The translations under genes were made by a program, and so were the position numbers. 64,000 nt of DNA from Enterovibrio qingdaonensis. Lineage in GTDB: Bacteria > Pseudomonadota > Gammaproteobacteria > Enterobacterales > Vibrionaceae. The DNA lies in contig NZ_JAJUBB010000013.1 in assembly GCF_028683135.1 (NCBI RefSeq), positions 1 through 64,000 of the forward strand, read 5' to 3'. The notes below the pieces were generated by a model. That model saw nothing but the letters and a program-made list of their open reading frames with translations. It did no database searches and was not told the DNA's origin. Below are positions 1 through 8,968 of this stretch, piece by piece (the stretch's first letter is position 1; the number at the start of each line of letters is the position of its first letter).

Positions 1-292
1 GATTAATCCGCGTACATTTGTGCTAATTTACTATATAGATGCATAAAATCAGTGGATTAACTTCTATGATTGTGACCTGAATGGGAGAAAGCGGGCGTCC
101 CTGACTAAAAACAGGCGCATTTTTACTATGTACATTGTTCAGTGTATTTATACAGCGGAATACATAAGGGAAATTTAAGCGTTATGGGGTAATTCGAGCA
201 CTCAGAGGGTCGAAACGATAACTCACTTTGGTCAGCAATGCGTTCCCCCCCCCTCTATCACTCTCTTCTTAAAACGCTGATTTATGACAAAC
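1..292. other. Intergenic stretch without a recognisable gene
   Basis: No convincing coding sequence or RNA gene is visible in this edge region. The only striking thing is a run of nine C residues at 245-253. It lies beyond the terminator of the minus-strand ligase gene, and any gene to the left of the window would be out of view. Confidence 0.5.
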
Positions 293-318
293 AAAAAAAG
301 CCCCGACGGACTCGGGGC
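293..318 (-). terminator. Rho-independent terminator of the CoA-ligase operon
   Basis: Seven-base perfect arms (300-306 and 312-318, GCCCCGA/TCGGGGC) with a 5-nt loop. On the minus strand the stem is followed by a run of seven T residues. It lies 30 bases past the stop of the ligase gene. Confidence 0.9.
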
Positions 319-347
319 AAACAAACAACGGCTAGGACAAAAAAGAA

Positions 348-1949
348 TTAAGGCGCAATTTTCTCCGCGATTTCTCGCAAGTCTTTGCGAAGAATTTTTC
401 CAACAGCAGTTTTCGGCAGTTCAGTTACGGTTACAATTTCTTTGGGCACTTTGTAAGGCGTGAGGTTTTCTCGGCAGTACGCTTTTAACTCATCCACGTC
501 CAGTTCAGGTGTCGCGGTAATATACGCACGCACGGACTCACCCGTATTGTCATCGGGCACACCAATCACGGCTGCTTCTAAGACATCACCGTGTGAACAA
601 AGAACATGTTCCACTTCGCTGGGGTAGACGTTAAAGCCGGAAACAATGACCATATCTTTAAGGCGATCGACGATTTCAATGCAACCATCTTCGAGAATTC
701 GGCCCATATCCCCCGTTTTAAAATACCCATCGGATGTAATCGCTTGTTTGGTTTCCTCTGGGTTATTCCAGTAACCCTTCATCACCAAATCACCTTTCAC
801 GACAATCTCGCCCACATGACCGTCTGGTAGCTTTCTGTTGTTGATATCCCATATTTCCAACTGCGTACCTTTCAGTGGCGGCCCCACGGTGCCGTAATGT
901 TCTTCACCTGGATGATTTAACGAGATAACAGGCGATGTTTCAGACATGCCATAGCCTTCGGTGATCGAGCAGCCGGTGACTTCTTTCCACGCCAACCGTG
1001 CACTTTCCACCAGTGCCGTACCGCCAGAAAGGGTTAATTTCAGCTCGGAGAAATCCAATTGTTTAAACCCTTCGTGGTTACAAAGCCCTACAAACAAGGT
1101 GTTGATACCCGCAAATCCCGTGAAACGATGCGGTTTGATTTGTTCGACAAACGCATCGAGATCTCTTGGGTTTGGAATAAGGATGTTGGTGTTCCCTTGA
1201 GAGAAAAACAGGATAAGGTTCACTGCAAAGGCGTAAATATGGTAAAGCGGCAACGGGCACACATACAATTCATTACCTGGGTCAGCATTGTCCGCCAACC
1301 TATCTGCGGTTTGAAGTGTGTTGAAAATCACCGAGCGATTAGTCAAACAAGCACCTTTTGCCAGTCCAGTTGTGCCCCCCGTGTATTGCAGCATACATAT
1401 ATCTTCAGGCCTCACTTCTGTTGGCTTCAGGGTCATACCTTTTGTCAAACTAATAATGCTGGCCATGTCTTTTTGAATGGTCGTGCGTTGAGTCGGTATG
1501 TTAGGTATGTCTCCGCCATGAGATTGCACCACGACGCCAATGTCAGTGTCGTTAATAATTTCAGCCAGTTTTTTCGATAACGGAGAAAAAATAACGATAG
1601 CTTTAACACCTGAATCTCGGAACTGATGGAGCATCTCGCGCTGCGTATACAGTGGATTGGTATTCACCAATATTAACCCAGCCCTTAATGCTGCAAACGC
1701 CGCAATGGGAAACTCAAGGATATTGGGCAATTGAATGGCGATTCGATCGCCAGGTTTCAACGGCGTATTGTGCTGAAACCAGCAGGCTAAGGCACGAGAC
1801 TTTTCTTCCACATCGCGATAAGTCAGTGTTTCCGCACCACATATAAAGGCAGTGCTATCTCGGTAGTGCTCACAGGCCGTTTCTATCAGATTCGCGAGAC
1901 TTAAGGCCCTCACTTGATTTGATTCTTGATTCACGTTTTTGTCCTCCAT
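348..1949 (-). CDS. Long-chain fatty acid--CoA ligase (FadD-like)
   Basis: ANL-superfamily acyl-CoA synthetase of 533 residues, expected to activate a medium or long-chain carboxylic acid with ATP and CoA. The AMP-binding P-loop YTGGTTGLAKGA is at about residues 189-200, PLYHIYAF at 234-241, the GYGMSETSP adenylate motif at 332-340, and the hinge DRLKDMVIVSGFNVYP follows; the C-terminal lid carries the KILRKDLR catalytic-lysine motif. These match FadD closely, although E. coli FadD is somewhat longer (561 residues). The gene starts 21 bases after the stop of the aldehyde dehydrogenase, so the two are probably cotranscribed, suggesting aldehyde to acid to acyl-CoA. Whether it is the housekeeping FadD or a paralogue cannot be told here. 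Confidence 0.88.
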   Translation of the reverse strand: MEDKNVNQESNQVRALSLANLIETACEHYRDSTAFICGAETLTYRDVEEKSRALACWFQHNTPLKPGDRIAIQLPNILEFPIAAFAALRAGLILVNTNPLYTQREMLHQFRDSGVKAIVIFSPLSKKLAEIINDTDIGVVVQSHGGDIPNIPTQRTTIQKDMASIISLTKGMTLKPTEVRPEDICMLQYTGGTTGLAKGACLTNRSVIFNTLQTADRLADNADPGNELYVCPLPLYHIYAFAVNLILFFSQGNTNILIPNPRDLDAFVEQIKPHRFTGFAGINTLFVGLCNHEGFKQLDFSELKLTLSGGTALVESARLAWKEVTGCSITEGYGMSETSPVISLNHPGEEHYGTVGPPLKGTQLEIWDINNRKLPDGHVGEIVVKGDLVMKGYWNNPEETKQAITSDGYFKTGDMGRILEDGCIEIVDRLKDMVIVSGFNVYPSEVEHVLCSHGDVLEAAVIGVPDDNTGESVRAYITATPELDVDELKAYCRENLTPYKVPKEIVTVTELPKTAVGKILRKDLREIAEKIAP

Positions 1950-1970
1950 TACGACGTTAGATCCGTTGTT

Positions 1971-3428
1971 CTAGCTAATGAAAAAACGGTAGAACAACTC
2001 GTGTATCTTCTTTCCATATGGAGGAAACAACATATCACTGAAAAAGAGCCGTCCCCGTTTCAATAGTGCTTTCGAATGAGAAAATGTGCGAAACCCTTCA
2101 ATCCCGTGGTAACTCCCCATACCCGATTCACCAATACCGCCAAATGGCAAGTCATCGACAACAACATGAAATGCAGCATCATTAATGCACACACCACCCG
2201 CATGAGTTTGTGTAAGAAGTTTTTCTTGGAAGGCTTTGTTAAAGCTCTGGATGTAAAGACCTAGTGGCCGTGGTCCCGCATTGACTGCATCAATGACGTC
2301 TTGGATTTCGTCATAGCCGACAATGGGCAATATTGGGCCAAAGATCTCCTCACGCATGACACGCATTGTTGGATCTGTATCCGTAACAAGCGTAAGCGGC
2401 ATGAAGCAGGTAGCATCATCTGCGGGTAACCCACCGAGTGAAATGACATTTGCTCCTGACGATTTTGCTTCATCAATGTAGCCTTTAAGGCGCAGATATT
2501 GGCGAGTATTGATAATACGGGTTCGCTTACTGCTCCCTTCATGTTTGGGATACATGATGTTGTATTGCTTCTCTATCGCACCGACCAGTTCGTCTACCCT
2601 TCCCTTTGGGCAAAAAATATAGTCAGGGGCAACACATGTTTGCCCTGCATTCATGGTTTTGCCGTATATAAACCGAGATACAGCGTCGTCTACGGGCATT
2701 TCATCATCCATAATCACAGGAGACTTCCCGCCCAATTCTAAAGTGACGGGCACTAAGTTCTCTGCTGCCGCTTTCATCACATGTCTTCCCACTTGTGTCG
2801 AGCCAGTAAAAAGCAAGTGGTCAAAAGGCAGAGATGAGAACGCCTGAGCGATATCAGTTTCTCCTTGGACAACACTTACCTTGTCGGCGGCAAAAACGTC
2901 AGCAAGCAGGTGAGTTAACACCGCATTGGTATGCGGCGTGAATTCGGACACTTTTATCATTGCCCTGTTACCCGCAGCGATAGCTGCAACCAGAGGACCG
3001 ATGGTCAAAAATACCGGATAATTCCATGGAGAGATGATGCCGACAACGCCACGTGGTTGATAAATGACTTTCGCTTCTGCAGGCTGGAACACCACGCCAA
3101 CGTGACGCTTTTGGGGTTTCATCCAACGACGAAGATGCTTAATGGTGTAATCAATGCTTGATAAGGACGAAAATATATCTCCGAGCAGGCTTTCGTCATG
3201 GCTACGGTAGTGGAAGTCTTTTTCTAATGCCGACAACAAGGTTTTCTTTGAGCTCAGAATGGCCTTTTTCAACGATTTAAGATCTCGCACTCTCTGGTCA
3301 TAACTTGGATAGGCATTAGCGTTAAATGCCGCTTTTTGTTGAAGAAAGATATGTTGCAGGTGCGACTCAAACGGCATGGCACCTTCACCGATTGTCGTTA
3401 CCTCAGAGATTTGTTCAGCATTCGTCAT
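1971..3428 (-). CDS. NAD(P)-dependent aldehyde dehydrogenase, coniferyl/fatty aldehyde type
   Basis: Aldehyde dehydrogenase of 485 residues that oxidises an aldehyde to its acid. The general-base Glu is in TLELGGKSP (Glu231), the nucleophile in NAGQTC (Cys265), and the cofactor-loop motif FTGSTQVG is at 207-214. Length, the IISPWNYPVFLTIGPL segment and the hydrophobic C-terminus resemble the coniferyl aldehyde dehydrogenase (CalB) branch and membrane-associated fatty aldehyde dehydrogenases. A GAGGA Shine-Dalgarno lies just upstream. It precedes the FadD-like ligase in the same transcript and follows an AraC-type regulator, so aldehyde detoxification or use is likely; the exact substrate is unknown. 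Confidence 0.85.
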   Translation of the reverse strand: MTNAEQISEVTTIGEGAMPFESHLQHIFLQQKAAFNANAYPSYDQRVRDLKSLKKAILSSKKTLLSALEKDFHYRSHDESLLGDIFSSLSSIDYTIKHLRRWMKPQKRHVGVVFQPAEAKVIYQPRGVVGIISPWNYPVFLTIGPLVAAIAAGNRAMIKVSEFTPHTNAVLTHLLADVFAADKVSVVQGETDIAQAFSSLPFDHLLFTGSTQVGRHVMKAAAENLVPVTLELGGKSPVIMDDEMPVDDAVSRFIYGKTMNAGQTCVAPDYIFCPKGRVDELVGAIEKQYNIMYPKHEGSSKRTRIINTRQYLRLKGYIDEAKSSGANVISLGGLPADDATCFMPLTLVTDTDPTMRVMREEIFGPILPIVGYDEIQDVIDAVNAGPRPLGLYIQSFNKAFQEKLLTQTHAGGVCINDAAFHVVVDDLPFGGIGESGMGSYHGIEGFRTFSHSKALLKRGRLFFSDMLFPPYGKKIHELFYRFFIS

Positions 3429-3654
3429 TGAAAAATCCTCGTCTCAAGTTCTGACTTTCCAAACAATTCATCCGCTCTTTTTGACAGAACAATGAAAGAC
3501 AGAAAGTATCCGTTGCATCACTATGATCGAAAACTAGGCGGATCCCTTTGTTCATTCATGCCAAAGGTTTGTCATTGAAAATGAGCGACACGCGTGAACA
3601 GCGTGGGTTTAACACGCTGTAAGATAAGAGGTAACGTGAGAGGTATTGTTATTG

Positions 3655-4725
3655 TCAGCGAGACGCTTGCGCGGAATGATCAGGCTCGGAGATAGTGTTT
3701 TCTGAAAGATAACTTTGGCGGTACTCGCCGGGAGCAGTTCCCAACCAGCGTTTGAATGCGCGATTAAAATTGGCAACATTCGAAAAGCCCACAAGGTAAC
3801 TTATTTCGCTGATGCTGAGATGAGGTTGCTTAATATAACTGAGAGTCAGTCGCTTGCGAGTGGCATCCAATATGTCTTTATAACAGGTGCCTTGCTCGCT
3901 GAGTTTGCGTTGCAAATTTCGAAGGCTAAACCCTAGATGCTTCGCGACATCAGACTGCGATGGCGCGCCCATCGGCAGCTCTTCAATGATCTTGTTCTCT
4001 ATAAGGTAACTGAGATTGGTTTTATCAACCCTGCTCATAAACTGGTTCAACATTTCCATGTGAATTTGGTTCATAACCGGGTTATTGCCCAAGCAGCGCT
4101 CTTTACATGCCGCCAAATCGAGCACGATGGCATTTCGTTCGCATCCATACTGCACCGGACAATTGAAGAACGACGCAACGGCTTCACTGTTTTCTCGTGG
4201 AGACGGTGTCGACAACTGCACTTTCAAAGGTTCTAAATTTCCACCGACCATATCTCTCGCAACTTGCACCAGCGTCGCAAGAAAAGACTCTATAAGATCA
4301 GGCGACAGCACTTGCCTCCCACTGTCAGGATAACGATAAACGACAAACTCAACGATCAGTTCATCGCCATCTTCGTAGGTTTCCATATTGCTGCAATTTG
4401 ATACAACGCGTTTGTACTTAGATACGCGCTCTAGGGCTTCTTGTAGGCTAAATGCTGACTGTATGGCATAACCAAGGGCGTGTAACGCGGAGGGGTGGAA
4501 GTGCCTCGCGACTTCAATATTAAACTCGCGATCATCGACAACTTTATTGCAATACTCAAACAGATTACCCAAGCTGACTACACAAATGCGCCCTTCAGGG
4601 TCGTTCACATCTGCGGGGTCAATATTGAATTTTTCCAATGTCTCGTTAGGGTCAATATCCAGTGCTTTCATTGCACGAGTTACGGGGATAATCCAACCAC
4701 TTAACGTAGAATAATACGCACCCAT
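3655..4725 (-). CDS. AraC-family transcriptional regulator (arabinose-binding-like N-terminus)
   Basis: Regulator of 356 residues. The N-terminal two thirds, with the segment FHPSALHALGYAIQSAFSLQEALER, look like the ligand-binding domain of the OruR/ArgR-type AraC regulators. The C-terminal part from about residue 250 holds two helix-turn-helices, with VAKHLGFSLRNLQRKL and ISEISYLVGFSNVANFNRAF as recognition helices. It sits immediately upstream of the aldehyde dehydrogenase in the same direction, about 226 bases away, so it probably controls that pair. The inducer is not known. Confidence 0.85.
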   Translation of the reverse strand: MGAYYSTLSGWIIPVTRAMKALDIDPNETLEKFNIDPADVNDPEGRICVVSLGNLFEYCNKVVDDREFNIEVARHFHPSALHALGYAIQSAFSLQEALERVSKYKRVVSNCSNMETYEDGDELIVEFVVYRYPDSGRQVLSPDLIESFLATLVQVARDMVGGNLEPLKVQLSTPSPRENSEAVASFFNCPVQYGCERNAIVLDLAACKERCLGNNPVMNQIHMEMLNQFMSRVDKTNLSYLIENKIIEELPMGAPSQSDVAKHLGFSLRNLQRKLSEQGTCYKDILDATRKRLTLSYIKQPHLSISEISYLVGFSNVANFNRAFKRWLGTAPGEYRQSYLSENTISEPDHSAQASR

Positions 4726-4856
4726 CTCAACTACTTCACATCATACAACTCACTCAAGTGTTGCAACGATGTAGCAGTCTGTAAAGTTACGCCTACTCAT
4801 AATTGAGAACAACCGTCGGTTGACAGCCTGCATCTTCGTCGATCATGTCGACATAA

Positions 4857-5168
4857 TTACAGAAAAACAAACGAAGTAAATGCGGTCGCTGACAGCAAAA
4901 CAACGAATCCTGACAGGAGCAACTTACGAATCAGCTCCCGCCTATTGGTTACGTTGTAACTAATGGCAATCATGTTTTTTCTCATCATGCTCGAGTTAAG
5001 GGCAATCCAAGAGACAACAATCAGGCTTATCATCCCTATCGTTGATAACACACTCAGTTTTAGTAAAAGCATGACCGCCGTTGCTAACGCAAGGCTTGTT
5101 CGGGTCCAAGCAAGTTGGCTCCGCTCTCTTTGTAACCCGGGGTCTCTTTCAACGACTTTTGACATCAA
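4857..5168 (-). CDS. yidG: DUF202 inner-membrane protein, YidG-like
   Basis: Small membrane protein of 103 residues with the DUF202 signature DPGLQRERSQLAWTRTSLAL near the N-terminus, followed by three hydrophobic segments. Together with the upstream YidH-like gene it matches the E. coli yidH-yidG pair in order and sequence. Its start overlaps the stop of yidH by four bases (ATGA), implying translational coupling. The molecular function of the family is unknown. The last residues are hydrophobic (FTSFVFL), so the third segment runs to the end. Confidence 0.8.
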   Translation of the reverse strand: MMSKVVERDPGLQRERSQLAWTRTSLALATAVMLLLKLSVLSTIGMISLIVVSWIALNSSMMRKNMIAISYNVTNRRELIRKLLLSGFVVLLSATAFTSFVFL

Positions 5169-5500
5169 ATCGACAGTACCGCAATGATCAAACCCACCAT
5201 GGTGACGATGACGGTTAATAAGACCAAGCTTTTGCTGTAGTGAAAAGGCTCTTCAAGGCGCATTGCTCTTTCGTTTTGATACCACCGGAAAAATGCCCAA
5301 CAGCCCGTAATCACAGAGACCAAAGAGAGTAATGCAGGCAGCCATTGCGTATACAGCGGCATGTTTTCACCCAAATGGGCCGACAAAATGTCCACACCAA
5401 TGGCCGTTGCTAGAAAAGCTAGAGATGTTCTAATCCACGCCAAAAACGTTCGCTCATTTGCCAAAGAGAAACGGTAATCGGGCTCTTTTCCTACTTTCAT
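5165..5500 (-). CDS. yidH: DUF202 inner-membrane protein, YidH-like
   Basis: Membrane protein of 111 residues with the family motif FSLANERTFLAWIRTSLAFLA at residues 11-31 and three predicted membrane segments. It begins ten bases after the murR stop, so it is probably the fourth gene of a murQ-murP-murR-yidH-yidG unit. A link between YidHG and muropeptide recycling is suggested only by this arrangement. No function is established for the family. Confidence 0.82.
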   Translation of the reverse strand: MKVGKEPDYRFSLANERTFLAWIRTSLAFLATAIGVDILSAHLGENMPLYTQWLPALLSLVSVITGCWAFFRWYQNERAMRLEEPFHYSKSLVLLTVIVTMVGLIIAVLSI

Positions 5501-5510
5501 CCTCTGCGAC

Positions 5511-6359
5511 CTATTTTTGAATGGTTCTAATCGAGCGAAGGGCTTTAGACATTTTGCCCTGATCTATGAGGGTATTTAGTTTGAAGTACAAAACGTCAAA
5601 CGCCACCATTTGCAACAGTTGAGATGTGACCATCCCTAATTGCTCATGCGTTTCAGAGTAGCTGTAAGGAATGAGGTAATCGGACATGAGTGCGACTTTT
5701 CCTTTGCCAAAACGCGTTAAAGCAATGACCTTTGCCCCAGACTCTTTTGCCTTTTCTATTGCGGTAATCACTTCTTGCGTTTCACCACGCGCAGATATCA
5801 CGATCAAAAGATCTTTCTCTGTCAGTAACGAGGCCTGAACAATTTGCGAATGGTAGTCAGAATTAAAATGCACGTTTAGGCCGGTGCGGATCAATTTATG
5901 GTTGATATCCGACGCGACGATTGCCGATGCACCAATCCCCGTTAGCACAATCTTTCCGCTTGAAAGCATCACCCGTGCGCATAGATCGATGACATCCGGC
6001 TCAATCAAGCTCAGAGACTGTTCAATTTTGTCGGTAAACAGTTGCTTAGATTTGCTGAGAATGGCGGCAGTAGAATCATCAGATGAGATTTCTTGGTACA
6101 AGGTGTGCGTGGTGGTCTCTGAGGCTAACTGCTGCGCTGAAGCTGCTAATTTCAGTTTTAAATCAGGGAAGCCCGAGCAGCCCAAACTTTTTGCATAGCG
6201 AATGATTGATGAATCACTGATACCCAGTTGCGCACCGACTTTTGTTGCACTTTGATCGGCTAAATCAAATGCCACATCCACAATGAACTGAGAAATCTTT
6301 TGCTCGTTTGCATTCTTTGAATGCAGCAAGGCTTTTACTTTGTTTACGAGGGTATTCAT
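5511..6359 (-). CDS. murR: RpiR/MurR-family transcriptional regulator with SIS domain
   Basis: Regulator of about 282 residues. An N-terminal RpiR-type helix-turn-helix (residues 1-75, with KVGAQLGISDSSIIRYAKSLG) is followed by a sugar-isomerase (SIS) domain that would bind MurNAc 6-phosphate. An in-frame ATG at 6395 exists, but the ATG at 6359 is preferred. It has an AGGAAG ribosome site seven bases upstream, and the longer form would start inside a perfect palindrome. Context with murQ and murP supports the MurR role, repressing MurNAc uptake and cleavage until MurNAc 6-phosphate is present. Confidence 0.85.
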   Translation of the reverse strand: MNTLVNKVKALLHSKNANEQKISQFIVDVAFDLADQSATKVGAQLGISDSSIIRYAKSLGCSGFPDLKLKLAASAQQLASETTTHTLYQEISSDDSTAAILSKSKQLFTDKIEQSLSLIEPDVIDLCARVMLSSGKIVLTGIGASAIVASDINHKLIRTGLNVHFNSDYHSQIVQASLLTEKDLLIVISARGETQEVITAIEKAKESGAKVIALTRFGKGKVALMSDYLIPYSYSETHEQLGMVTSQLLQMVAFDVLYFKLNTLIDQGKMSKALRSIRTIQK

Positions 6360-6379
6360 TCGCTTCCTATTGATCTTTT

Positions 6380-6423
6380 TTCTATACCCAAACAACGTAA
6401 TATCGCGTTGTTTGGGTATAGAA
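6380..6423. promoter_or_regulatory. 18-bp perfect palindrome between murP and murR
   Basis: Perfect arms of 18 bases (6380-6397 and 6406-6423, containing CTATACCCAAACAACG) enclose an 8-base AT-rich loop. No T-run follows on the minus strand, so it is not a standard terminator. It may be an operator, an RNA-processing or stabilising stem that sets murR expression below murQP, or a copy of an intergenic repeat. The TTGTTTGGGTATAG half resembles a short motif I recall from Vibrio intergenic repeats. Confidence 0.7.
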
Positions 6424-6486
6424 GCCGAGACAGGCTCGGCTCCGTTTCATGTCGTTGCCATTTCACACAATGGCATTAACGCGTTT

Positions 6487-7842
6487 TTACTCTTTTGGCT
6501 CTGCAAAACCAAGAACGATGGATGCAATGAAACCTACTACCCATGCGCTAAGTACCGCAATCATAAAGTGAATTATTTGTCCCTCACCCACAAGTGGGAT
6601 CAAAGACAGACCTGCCGTACCGAATGGGATGATGATACCAACTTTGAAGGCTGCCATCACCGCACCACCTGCAAATCCACCAATACAACCCGCAATAAAT
6701 GTCTTACCAAGTGGCAGAGACACACCAAATAGCAGCGGTTCACCGACCCCTAGAATACCGACAGGTAATGCACCTGTGATGGTCTTCTTCAAGCGCTCAT
6801 TTTTGGTTTTCAAGTAGACATAAGCTGCCGCGCCTACTTGTCCCATACCACCCATCGCAAGAATTGGGAAAAGGTAGTTCAAACCAAACGTTTCAAGAAT
6901 TTGCGCATGAATAGGAATAAGGCCTTGGTGCAAGCCAGTAAGCAGCAGGAACAAGAAGCCACCACCTAGCACACCACCAACGGCAACTGAGCCTGCTGAA
7001 TCGTTTAGCAATGCGACTGATACCATGCTGCCAAGCCACATATTGACTGCATGCGCGATTGGCTGCAGTACCATTAAAGCAACGGCGGACGACACGATGA
7101 TCGTTACTGTTGGCGTCAAAATGAGGTCAAGACTTTCTTTACAACGGCTGCGGAACCACAGCTCAAACTTCGAAGAGAAGATACACACCAACAACACAGC
7201 AAACATGCCGCCGCCCGCTGGCACCATTTTATTGCCGAAGAGTTCAATGTTCGCCAATGCAGGGCTCGCCAAGATCGCGGCCATGACGGCACCAATCGCT
7301 GGAGAAGCCTGAAGCTCTTTCGCTGTGTTCATGCCAATCATGATTGATAGGACGGCAAAGACGGCACGCCCTACCACATTGAACAATTCGAAAATATTGG
7401 CATGTGCGGTAACAAATTCTGGTGATACCAACTTAAAGATATTCACCAGACCAAGCACCAAGCCACAGCCAATTAACGCAGGAATTGTCGGAACAAAAAT
7501 AGCTGCCAGCGTGTTCAGGGCTTTTCTAACCGTCATTGGTTGTTTTTCTGCGTCGGCTACAGACGAGGTTGAACCCGTTTTATTTAGGCGCTTCGTCAAT
7601 ACACCCGCTACTTTGGCAGCGGTTCCCATGCCAACAATAATTTGAAATTGCTCGCCTGCATCAACCACACCTTTAACGCCTTCAATTTTCTTTAGCGCAT
7701 CGGCGTTAAACATTGAGCGGTCTTTCAATACAACACGCACTCGTGTCATACAGTTTGTTAATGTTGCCACATTTCCAAAGCCACCGATGTATTGCTCAAT
7801 GCCATCGGCAATGATTTCCAGATGTTCTATCTTGTTAGCCAT
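6487..7842 (-). CDS. murP: N-acetylmuramic acid-specific PTS transporter, EIIBC
   Basis: PTS permease of 451 residues that imports MurNAc and phosphorylates it at C6. The N-terminal EIIB domain carries the phosphorylated cysteine in TNCMTRVRV (Cys31). A linker leads to an EIIC domain with about ten hydrophobic segments, including the family motif GVGEPLLFGVSLPLGK. There is no EIIA domain, as in E. coli MurP, so phosphate would come from the glucose EIIA (Crr). It starts one base after the murQ stop and is clearly in the same operon. It is slightly shorter than E. coli MurP (474 residues). Confidence 0.92.
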   Translation of the reverse strand: MANKIEHLEIIADGIEQYIGGFGNVATLTNCMTRVRVVLKDRSMFNADALKKIEGVKGVVDAGEQFQIIVGMGTAAKVAGVLTKRLNKTGSTSSVADAEKQPMTVRKALNTLAAIFVPTIPALIGCGLVLGLVNIFKLVSPEFVTAHANIFELFNVVGRAVFAVLSIMIGMNTAKELQASPAIGAVMAAILASPALANIELFGNKMVPAGGGMFAVLLVCIFSSKFELWFRSRCKESLDLILTPTVTIIVSSAVALMVLQPIAHAVNMWLGSMVSVALLNDSAGSVAVGGVLGGGFLFLLLTGLHQGLIPIHAQILETFGLNYLFPILAMGGMGQVGAAAYVYLKTKNERLKKTITGALPVGILGVGEPLLFGVSLPLGKTFIAGCIGGFAGGAVMAAFKVGIIIPFGTAGLSLIPLVGEGQIIHFMIAVLSAWVVGFIASIVLGFAEPKE

Positions 7843-7843
7843 A

Positions 7844-8746
7844 CTACTTTCCTTGGTCTAATTGCTCATTGAGCGAACGGTAAGGTTGAGATGCGATCTC
7901 TTTTGCTTCGCTAGCGGAAATATCAAGGGAATAAAAAAGGACTGCTGCGCGAACGTTGTAACCCACGTTTTCCAGCAATTTGATTGCCACTGCTTCTTTT
8001 ACATCACAAATCTGCATGACCATGTTTTGAGCACGAACTCGCAGCTTTTCGTTGGTCGGTTTCACATCAATCATTAGGTTGCCGTGAACTTTACCCAATT
8101 GAATCATCACGGCCGTGCTTATCATGCCTAACAACATCTTCTGTGCGGAACCGCTTTTCATTCGGGTTGAACCCGCGAGAACTTCCGGCCCTACGTCGGG
8201 ACAAATCGAGAGATCTGCAGACTCGCAAACCAAACCACGTCCGCGTGTAGAAATGGCTACCGTTTTCGCACCAATATCGCGCGCATATTCTAAGCCAGAA
8301 ATCACAAACGGTGTTCTACCACTCGCAGCAATGCCGATAACGACGTCATTACTGCTCAACCCACGCAGTTTCAGCTCTTTAGGTGCTGATTCCACGCAGT
8401 CTTCAATGTTTTCTACCGCTTGCAACATGGCTTGCTGACCGCCAGCAATAATTGACTGTACCAACGAAGGATCCGTGCCAAATGTCGGCGGACATTCCGC
8501 CGAATCAAGCACGCCGAGTCGGCCACTTGTGCCTGCGCCAACATAAAAAAGGCGCCCGCCGCAGCGAATCTGTTGGGTGATCAATTCGACCACTTTTTCA
8601 ATTTCAAACAGCTCATGTTTGATGGCCTTCGGAACTTCTGCATCATTCTGATTTAAAAGGGATAACACCTCAATCAGTGGAAGCTCTGAAAGCATTTGGG
8701 TATCAGGGTTTTGCTCTTTGCTAATGGTGAGTGACAGATTGTCCAT
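7844..8746 (-). CDS. murQ: N-acetylmuramic acid 6-phosphate etherase
   Basis: MurQ of 300 residues (E. coli 298). It cleaves the lactyl ether of MurNAc 6-phosphate to GlcNAc 6-phosphate and D-lactate in the cytoplasm. The SIS-fold signature GAGTSGRLGVLDSAECPPTF is at residues 70-89, with Glu84 at the catalytic position. The later segment AGSTRMKSGSAQKMLLG is also typical. It is the first gene of the operon, directly before murP, and a CRP-like site lies upstream. Confidence 0.95.
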   Translation of the reverse strand: MDNLSLTISKEQNPDTQMLSELPLIEVLSLLNQNDAEVPKAIKHELFEIEKVVELITQQIRCGGRLFYVGAGTSGRLGVLDSAECPPTFGTDPSLVQSIIAGGQQAMLQAVENIEDCVESAPKELKLRGLSSNDVVIGIAASGRTPFVISGLEYARDIGAKTVAISTRGRGLVCESADLSICPDVGPEVLAGSTRMKSGSAQKMLLGMISTAVMIQLGKVHGNLMIDVKPTNEKLRVRAQNMVMQICDVKEAVAIKLLENVGYNVRAAVLFYSLDISASEAKEIASQPYRSLNEQLDQGK

Positions 8747-8788
8747 ATCACTTTCTCGTTGTTATTCGACACATGAAATATATATAAA

Positions 8789-8803
8789 TGTCGAATTCCG
8801 ACA
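8789..8803. promoter_or_regulatory. Candidate MurR operator half-sites before murQ
   Basis: TGTCG and CGACA form a perfect 5-base inverted repeat around AATTC, 43 bases upstream of the murQ start; a further TTCGACA occurs at 8765-8771. The position fits a repressor operator, but no consensus was tested. Confidence 0.35.
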
Positions 8804-8821
8804 ACAACGAAAAACAACTAA

Positions 8822-8837
8822 TGAGATTTAGATCACC
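8822..8837. promoter_or_regulatory. CRP-like site upstream of murQ
   Basis: TGAGA-N6-TCACC matches the CRP half-sites (TGTGA-N6-TCACA) at 8 of 10 positions, about 76 bases upstream of murQ. murQP of E. coli depends on CRP, which makes the site plausible. Confidence 0.45.
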
Positions 8838-8877
8838 GAAGAAATCAAAATGCCGTTTCAATTGAGATTCAAATGAA

Positions 8878-8916
8878 AAAAGAGGGGAAATGAGTGCTTC
8901 TCATTTCCCCTCTTTG
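8878..8916 (-). terminator. Terminator of the giant protease gene
   Basis: Long perfect stem (AGAGGGGAAATGAG at 8881-8894 with its complement at 8900-8913) and a 5-nt loop. On the minus strand it is followed by a T-run. It is about 55 bases after the stop of the 9-kb gene. Confidence 0.92.
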
Positions 8917-8968
8917 TAAGCGATGAACTTTAGTTAACCATTGTATTTAGTTAACGACGGTTTTCTAA

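Noticed and set aside
245-253. Nine-C tract as a phase-variation switch
   Set aside because: It lies in an intergenic region beyond a terminator with no gene start next to it.
3599-3621. Stem ACAGCGTG/CACGCTGT after the AraC gene as terminator
   Set aside because: There is no T-run on the minus strand after the stem, so it was not called as a terminator.
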